A stretch of 64,000 nt of DNA from JAOUGY01 sp963792365. GTDB lineage: Bacteria; Actinomycetota; Acidimicrobiia; Spongiisociales; ZC4RG35. The stretch spans positions 1-64,000 of the forward strand of contig CAWBVW010000004.1 in the NCBI GenBank assembly GCA_963792365.1. The letters are read 5' to 3'. The position numbers and the translations under genes are program-made. The notes under the pieces are model-generated. The model made no database searches, was not told where the DNA came from, and saw only the letters and a list, made by a program, of their open reading frames with translations. Below, piece after piece: positions 59,998 through 64,000 of the stretch (position 1 is its first letter; every line of letters starts with the position of its first letter).

Positions 59998-61203
59998 ATG
60001 ACCACTCGACATGACGTGTGCGTGATCGGGGCCGGGATCGTGGGGCTGGCGACGGCGAAGGGAGTGGCTGAGGCCAATCCTGGCGCTTCGATCGTGGTGA
60101 TCGACAAGGAACCTCAGGTCGGCCTGCATCAGACAGGGCACAACAGCGGCGTGCTGCACAGCGGCCTCTACTACAAGCCCGGTTCACTCAAGGCGACGTT
60201 GTGCGTTCGGGGGCAACGAGCGATGGCCGACTTCTGCGAGGCGAACGGCGTCGCGTTCAATCGGAGTGGCAAGGTCGTCGTCGCCTCGCACCCCCATGAG
60301 CTCCCGGCGATGGACGAACTGCATCGACGTGGCACGGCGAACGGCCTCATCGGGATACAGCGCCTCGACCGGAGCGAGTTGCGGGAAATCGAACCACATG
60401 CGACGGGGATTGCTGCGCTGTACGTACCGGAGGCCGGGGTCTTGGACTATTCGGCGGCGACGCGGACACTCGCCGATCGGCTCCCCGGGGACATTCGACT
60501 CGGGTCGGGGGCACAAAGGATCACGTTCGATTCCGACGGTGTCGAGGTGAACACGGCATCCGAGACCCACCGAGCGAGGGTGCTCGTCAACTGCGCCGGC
60601 CTGCACTCGGACCGCGTGGCGGAGATGGCAGGGCTGACTCCGTCCGTGAAGATCGTGCCGTTCCGCGGGGAGTACTACACGCTGACTCCTGACGCTGCCG
60701 AGCTCGTGAAGGCACTGATCTACCCGGTGCCAGACCCGCGATTCCCATTCCTGGGGGTCCATTTCACACGGCGAATCGACGGCTCGGTGGAGGTGGGTCC
60801 CAACGCCGTTCCGGCGATGGGACGCGAGCACTACCGAGGCACCAAGCCAGACCTGTCCGACATGTGGGAGACGATCACGTACCCGGGTGTGCGACCGCTC
60901 GTCCGCAGGTACTGGCGCACCGGCATCGCCGAGGCGTGGCGTTCCGCTCGCCGATCGACCTACGCCCGGAGTGCCCAGACGCTGGTGCCTGAGATCCGCG
61001 CCGAACACCTGATGCCCGGGGGTGCCGGCATCCGGGCCCAGGCTCTGACCACTGACGGACAGCTCGTCGACGACTTTGCCATCATGACCAGCGACCAATC
61101 GGTCCATGTGCTCAATGCCCCGTCGCCTGCTGCGACGGCGAGCTTGGCGATCGGTGAACACATCGCGAACCTCGTCTCCGAGCGACTGAGGCCCTCGGCC
61201 TGA
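59998..61203 (+). CDS. lhgO: L-2-hydroxyglutarate oxidase (LhgO-like)
   Basis: This 401-aa FAD-dependent oxidoreductase has VCVIGAGIVGLATAKGVAEANPG at the N-terminus, QTGHNSGVLHSGLYYKPGSLKATLC (LhgO-like), and the second FAD motif VNCAGLHSDRVAEMAG. Strong resemblance to LhgO suggests oxidation of L-2-hydroxyglutarate to 2-oxoglutarate with electrons passed to quinone. The start is supported by the -10 box at 59985. Confidence 0.9.
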   Translation: MTTRHDVCVIGAGIVGLATAKGVAEANPGASIVVIDKEPQVGLHQTGHNSGVLHSGLYYKPGSLKATLCVRGQRAMADFCEANGVAFNRSGKVVVASHPHELPAMDELHRRGTANGLIGIQRLDRSELREIEPHATGIAALYVPEAGVLDYSAATRTLADRLPGDIRLGSGAQRITFDSDGVEVNTASETHRARVLVNCAGLHSDRVAEMAGLTPSVKIVPFRGEYYTLTPDAAELVKALIYPVPDPRFPFLGVHFTRRIDGSVEVGPNAVPAMGREHYRGTKPDLSDMWETITYPGVRPLVRRYWRTGIAEAWRSARRSTYARSAQTLVPEIRAEHLMPGGAGIRAQALTTDGQLVDDFAIMTSDQSVHVLNAPSPAATASLAIGEHIANLVSERLRPSA

Positions 61204-61220
61204 TCGGCGTCCAGTCGATT

Positions 61221-62048
61221 TCAGCCGGTGATCGGGTCGGGCGTGTCGCCTTCGATCGGAGACCAAGCCCGCCAACGGCGATCGGTCAGCTCCAGACGGA
61301 GGGGCATGTCGAAGGCGGTGCTGAGGCTGTCGGAGGTCAGTACATCGGAGATCGAGCCGTTGGCGACCACACGGCCGCCTGACAGCATGATGATGTGACC
61401 AAAACCGGGTGGAATCTCTTCCACATGGTGGGTGACCAGCACCACCGGAGTCGGGTCGCCGTCTCCTGCCAGAGCCGCAAGCGATTCCACCAGCCGCTCG
61501 CGGGCACCGAGGTCGAGTCCGACCGCCGGCTCGTCGAGCAGCAGCAACTCCGGCCTCGCCATCAGGCTCCTCGCGATGAGGACTCGCTTCTTCTCGCCCT
61601 CGGACATCGTGCCGAATTCGCGCTCCGCCAGATGCTCGGCATGCATACGGCGGAGACACTCTCGTGCCCGGTCCCAGTCGGCGGGCTGATAATCGTGCCA
61701 GCGGGTGTCTACGAAGCTCGCATGCATTCCCGTGAGCACCACTTCGACAGACGGAAACGTCGTCCGGACCAGTGCGGCAGGCGCCGCCCCCACATATCCG
61801 ATCCGGGGACGCAGTTCGCGGACATCGGCCTTGCCGAGTCTTTCTCCCAGCAGTTGGACCGATCCCCGCGCCGGGAAGAGGTAGCTCGACACGACCTCCA
61901 TGAGCGTCGTCTTCCCGGACCCGTTGGCCCCGAACAACACCCAGCGCTCTCCTGGAAGGATCTGCCACGAGACGTCCTCGAGCAAGCGCTTGCCGCTCTT
62001 GATGACCGTGACTCCCTGAAGTGACACGACGGGATTCCGGGTGCTCAT
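61221..62048 (-). CDS. ABC transporter ATP-binding protein (ModF/YlmA-like)
   Basis: This 275-aa ATPase has Walker A GANGSGKTTL, the Q-loop replaced region YVGAAPAALV, signature MSEGEKKRV, Walker B LLLLDEPAVGLD and a HHV His switch. No permease gene is adjacent. Similar stand-alone ATPases are annotated ModF or YlmA. The ATG at 62048 is used. Confidence 0.87.
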   Translation of the reverse strand: MSTRNPVVSLQGVTVIKSGKRLLEDVSWQILPGERWVLFGANGSGKTTLMEVVSSYLFPARGSVQLLGERLGKADVRELRPRIGYVGAAPAALVRTTFPSVEVVLTGMHASFVDTRWHDYQPADWDRARECLRRMHAEHLAEREFGTMSEGEKKRVLIARSLMARPELLLLDEPAVGLDLGARERLVESLAALAGDGDPTPVVLVTHHVEEIPPGFGHIIMLSGGRVVANGSISDVLTSDSLSTAFDMPLRLELTDRRWRAWSPIEGDTPDPITG

Positions 62049-62115
62049 GGCCCGCCATGATACGGACTGCGGAGTCGGGCCGAGACCACCTTGACTTCAA
62101 CCCCACTTGAACTCG

Positions 62116-62121
62116 TACGCT
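62116..62121 (+). promoter_or_regulatory. -10 box of the nitroreductase-like gene
   Basis: TACGCT ends 6 nt before the ATG at 62128, supporting that start over a TTG at 62107. Confidence 0.4.
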
Positions 62122-62127
62122 GCTGTC

Positions 62128-62493
62128 ATGCCTTTGGACCACACCACGACCAACCGCCTAGCCGACCTCCGCACCATCGACTTGACCACCTTTGGGCGAA
62201 GAACCGGCCGTCCGTCACGCATCGAGATCTGGTGGTTCCACTTCGAGCAGAGCTTCATCGTTACCGGGACCCCAGGCCCACGTCATTGGCTGGCGAACGT
62301 TCGGGCCGACCCCCGCGTCATCGTCCACGCCGGGGAAACGGATCACCCAGGCCACGCCACGGAGGTGCTCGACCTCGAGCTGAAACGGCGGTTCTTCTCA
62401 CAACCGGACTCCGAAGTCCACTGGTACCGCTCGCAAGCGGAGCGAGACCGGCTCGTGGCGGAGGCACCGATGATCGAAATTCGGTTCGATTGA
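62128..62493 (+). CDS. DDN/PPOX-like nitroreductase-family protein
   Basis: This 121-aa protein has TFGRRTGRPSRIEIWWFHFEQSFIVTGTPGPRHWLANVRADPRVIVHAG, the core of the deazaflavin (F420)-dependent nitroreductase/DUF385 beta-barrel family. It would use F420 or FMN to reduce a quinone or nitro compound. F420 use by this organism is inferred only from this type of protein. Confidence 0.8.
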   Translation: MPLDHTTTNRLADLRTIDLTTFGRRTGRPSRIEIWWFHFEQSFIVTGTPGPRHWLANVRADPRVIVHAGETDHPGHATEVLDLELKRRFFSQPDSEVHWYRSQAERDRLVAEAPMIEIRFD

Positions 62494-62528
62494 CCCCACG
62501 CCGGATGCCGGGTTGCTAGGAATGTGGC

Positions 62529-64000
62529 ATGACGTCGGGCGCAGCATCCGCCCGAGGACTGCGGACCCACGTGAACGACTCGATACTCGATCTCGACGCC
62601 ACTGCGGCGATGGACCCGACGGTGGCCGGAGCCAAGGCCGCCTGGTTGGCGCGCGCCCGTCGCGCGGGGCTGCCGGTTCTGCCCGGCATCGTCATACCTG
62701 CGCGAGTTTCGATCCCGACGATGGAGCTCGGGCTCTCGGCTCTCCGAGAACGCGGGCCCGGCGGCGCACGACTCACGATGGCACAACATCCGCTACCGAT
62801 CGCGGTCTCACACGCCCTCGAGGAAGGCGTGCGCTCCCTCGGCAGCCCGGTGATCGTGCGATCGTCGAGTCTCCTGGAAGACAACGGCGAGTGGGCGGGT
62901 GCGTTCGAGTCCTTCGCCGCGACCAATGTCGACGACGTAGAACCCGCCGTGAGGAGCTGCTGGGCATCCGCCTTCACCAGCTCGACGCTGATGCGGGCCG
63001 AGGCCGCGGGGATCCCGCCGGGATCGGTGCCGATGGCGATCCTCATCCAGCCATTCGTGACGCCCAGATTCGGCGGTGTCGCCCGGACCGTCAGAGGTGA
63101 CGTCGAGATCCTGGTGGCCGAAGGCTCATCGGCGTTGCTCCTCGACGGCAAGGTCGACGGCAGCGGCGCAGACAGCTCCCTCGACGCGACCACACGCCGC
63201 CGAATCGTCCAACTGCTCGAGCGAGCCAGTGACGAATTGGGGATCACAGCCTTCGACTGGGCTCTCACAGATGACGATGTCGTCCTGTTCCAGCTGACAC
63301 GTGCGATTCGCCGGGTCGCTCCCCAGTCGGAGCCGACCGCCCGTGTCGACCACCCGATGGCTGTCAGGGTGAGCCAGGTTTTGCGCCGGACCCCCGGAGC
63401 GCTGGGTCGCCAGTTCGTGCTGCCGTGGTCGATGGGATTGGCCCCCGAGCTCATCGACGAACTGGCGAGGGCGGCCACCGCCGAAGTCGGACCGCTCAGG
63501 GCCATCGACCGGGCCGACGAGTTGGCACGGTCGTTGACCGCCGAGGTGTGGGACCTTGCCCGGCCGATCGCGTGGGCCGAGGCGACCAAGACGATGGCTG
63601 CCCTCGCCGAACCGGATCCCACGCCGGCGCTCGAGGTGCTCGCCGGCCTGCGGACGCCCGATCTGGAGGCGGCCAGCGAAGTGATGGCCCTGGTCAGCCG
63701 GGTTCGACAAGCACTGACTGCGCTCCGTCCAGGCCTCCCGCCTTCTGAGGCGTGGCACATCGACATCTCCGCAGCCGTCGACATCCTCGCAGGGACGCCG
63801 GTTGAGCTTCCGACCCGCGTCGACATGTACGACCCGTTCCACTCGGCGGTCATCTCACACGTCGGCCGACGCGCGGACGGTGTGTCGGCGTCACCCGGAC
63901 GCCAGTCGGGCCGCGCATATGTCGTCGCCGACCCAACGGATCTCTCGGCATACCGACCCCGCGATGTGGTGGTCGCCCCCGAGCCCGATCGAGATCTCGC
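62529..64000 (+). CDS. PEP-synthase/PPDK-like protein, incomplete at right edge
   Basis: The first 490 residues run to the window end. The N-terminal ATP-grasp-like part reads AGAKAAWLARARRAGLPVLPGIVIP and VIVRSSSLLEDNGEWAGAFESFAATN, as in PEP synthase and pyruvate phosphate dikinase. A second part near the edge (SASPGRQSGRAYVVADPTDL, then RDVVVAPEPD) matches the PEP-utilising swivelling domain. The middle diverges, so substrate is uncertain; rifampicin phosphotransferase-like enzymes share this layout. ATG at 62529 has AGGA eight bases upstream. Confidence 0.8.
   Translation, partial: MTSGAASARGLRTHVNDSILDLDATAAMDPTVAGAKAAWLARARRAGLPVLPGIVIPARVSIPTMELGLSALRERGPGGARLTMAQHPLPIAVSHALEEGVRSLGSPVIVRSSSLLEDNGEWAGAFESFAATNVDDVEPAVRSCWASAFTSSTLMRAEAAGIPPGSVPMAILIQPFVTPRFGGVARTVRGDVEILVAEGSSALLLDGKVDGSGADSSLDATTRRRIVQLLERASDELGITAFDWALTDDDVVLFQLTRAIRRVAPQSEPTARVDHPMAVRVSQVLRRTPGALGRQFVLPWSMGLAPELIDELARAATAEVGPLRAIDRADELARSLTAEVWDLARPIAWAEATKTMAALAEPDPTPALEVLAGLRTPDLEAASEVMALVSRVRQALTALRPGLPPSEAWHIDISAAVDILAGTPVELPTRVDMYDPFHSAVISHVGRRADGVSASPGRQSGRAYVVADPTDLSAYRPRDVVVAPEPDRDL

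Noticed and set aside
60184..62142. A 652-aa minus-strand frame
   Set aside because: It overlaps the LhgO-like gene on the plus strand and the ABC ATPase in another frame; both of these have clear domain motifs.
62516..63853. A 445-aa minus-strand frame at the right edge
   Set aside because: The plus strand holds the PEP-synthase-like gene with ATP-grasp and swivelling-domain motifs, which explains the open antisense frame.
1..64000. CRISPR arrays, tRNA and rRNA genes
   Set aside because: No repeat-spacer pattern with constant repeats was seen; the heptad arrays have no unique spacers. No tRNA-like TPsiC box with cloverleaf pairing or rRNA sequence was found by eye.

Overview
The window is a high-GC chromosomal segment from an actinobacterium outside the well-studied genera; the Acidimicrobiia or a related deep class fits best, but this is inference from gene content. 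Supporting signs are a mycothiol glycosyltransferase (MshA) next to a YbjN-type gene, an RsiG-type c-di-GMP-binding anti-sigma factor, a DDN-like (F420-type) nitroreductase-fold protein, many GTG starts, four-base ATGA/GTGA gene overlaps, and many genes that start 4-10 nt downstream of a TANNNT -10 box, the leaderless layout common in Actinomycetota. I see no rRNA, tRNA, CRISPR array or insertion sequence.

Bases 1-16300 are mostly respiratory. nuoABCD (minus strand, cut off by the left edge after nuoD) is followed by a geranylgeranyl-reductase/MenJ-type flavoprotein and the NADH sensor Rex. A seven-gene minus-strand operon (12460 to 6657) encodes a bc complex with cytochrome b split into two genes, a Rieske protein, a di-haem cytochrome c carrying calcium-loop repeats, a 2x[4Fe-4S] ferredoxin and two membrane proteins of unknown role. 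Divergent from it is a three-gene operon (12803-16016) resembling ccoNOP of cbb3 oxidase. Its CcoN homologue has lost the histidines expected to bind haem b, haem b3 and CuB, and its two cytochromes c share a novel N-terminal module with the split cytochrome b of the neighbouring operon.

Bases 16300-28100 hold a glutaredoxin-like protein, a SAM hydrolase, a Clp1/Grc3-like P-loop kinase, a secreted CAP protein, a cluster of DnaA-box-like sites, ybjN-mshA-GNAT, asparaginase, RsiG, an M23 peptidase, a MoaD-membrane-protein fusion, a lipoprotein and a quinone reductase. Bases 29119-34339 hold a compact putative proteolytic signalling locus: an ECF-type sigma factor, a small partner, an 866-aa TPR-CHAT protease and, divergently, a subtilase with five perfect TFLGSP hexapeptides. 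Next come an aminotransferase, a VapBC-like toxin-antitoxin pair, a molybdopterin oxidoreductase with an HxlR regulator, a TetR regulator, dihydrouridine synthase, a thioesterase and a two-part flavin reductase fusion.

Bases 43880-64000 contain an FAH-family hydrolase, lutABC for lactate oxidation, a succinate-semialdehyde dehydrogenase, a DivIVA-like coiled coil, OsmC, a PPOX flavoprotein, an apparent exopolysaccharide locus (CheY-like receiver, HEAT protein, BcsA-like glycosyltransferase, secreted glycosidase), a second molybdopterin oxidoreductase, L-2-hydroxyglutarate oxidase, an ABC ATPase, a nitroreductase-like protein and the start of a PEP-synthase-like gene that runs off the right edge.

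Across the window, several intergenic gaps are filled with degenerate DNA of period seven (heptads such as ACGTAGA and GGCTGTC). These arrays resemble the heptanucleotide STRR repeats known from cyanobacteria and explain the intergenic reading frames rich in FYVLR and PTADS peptides.
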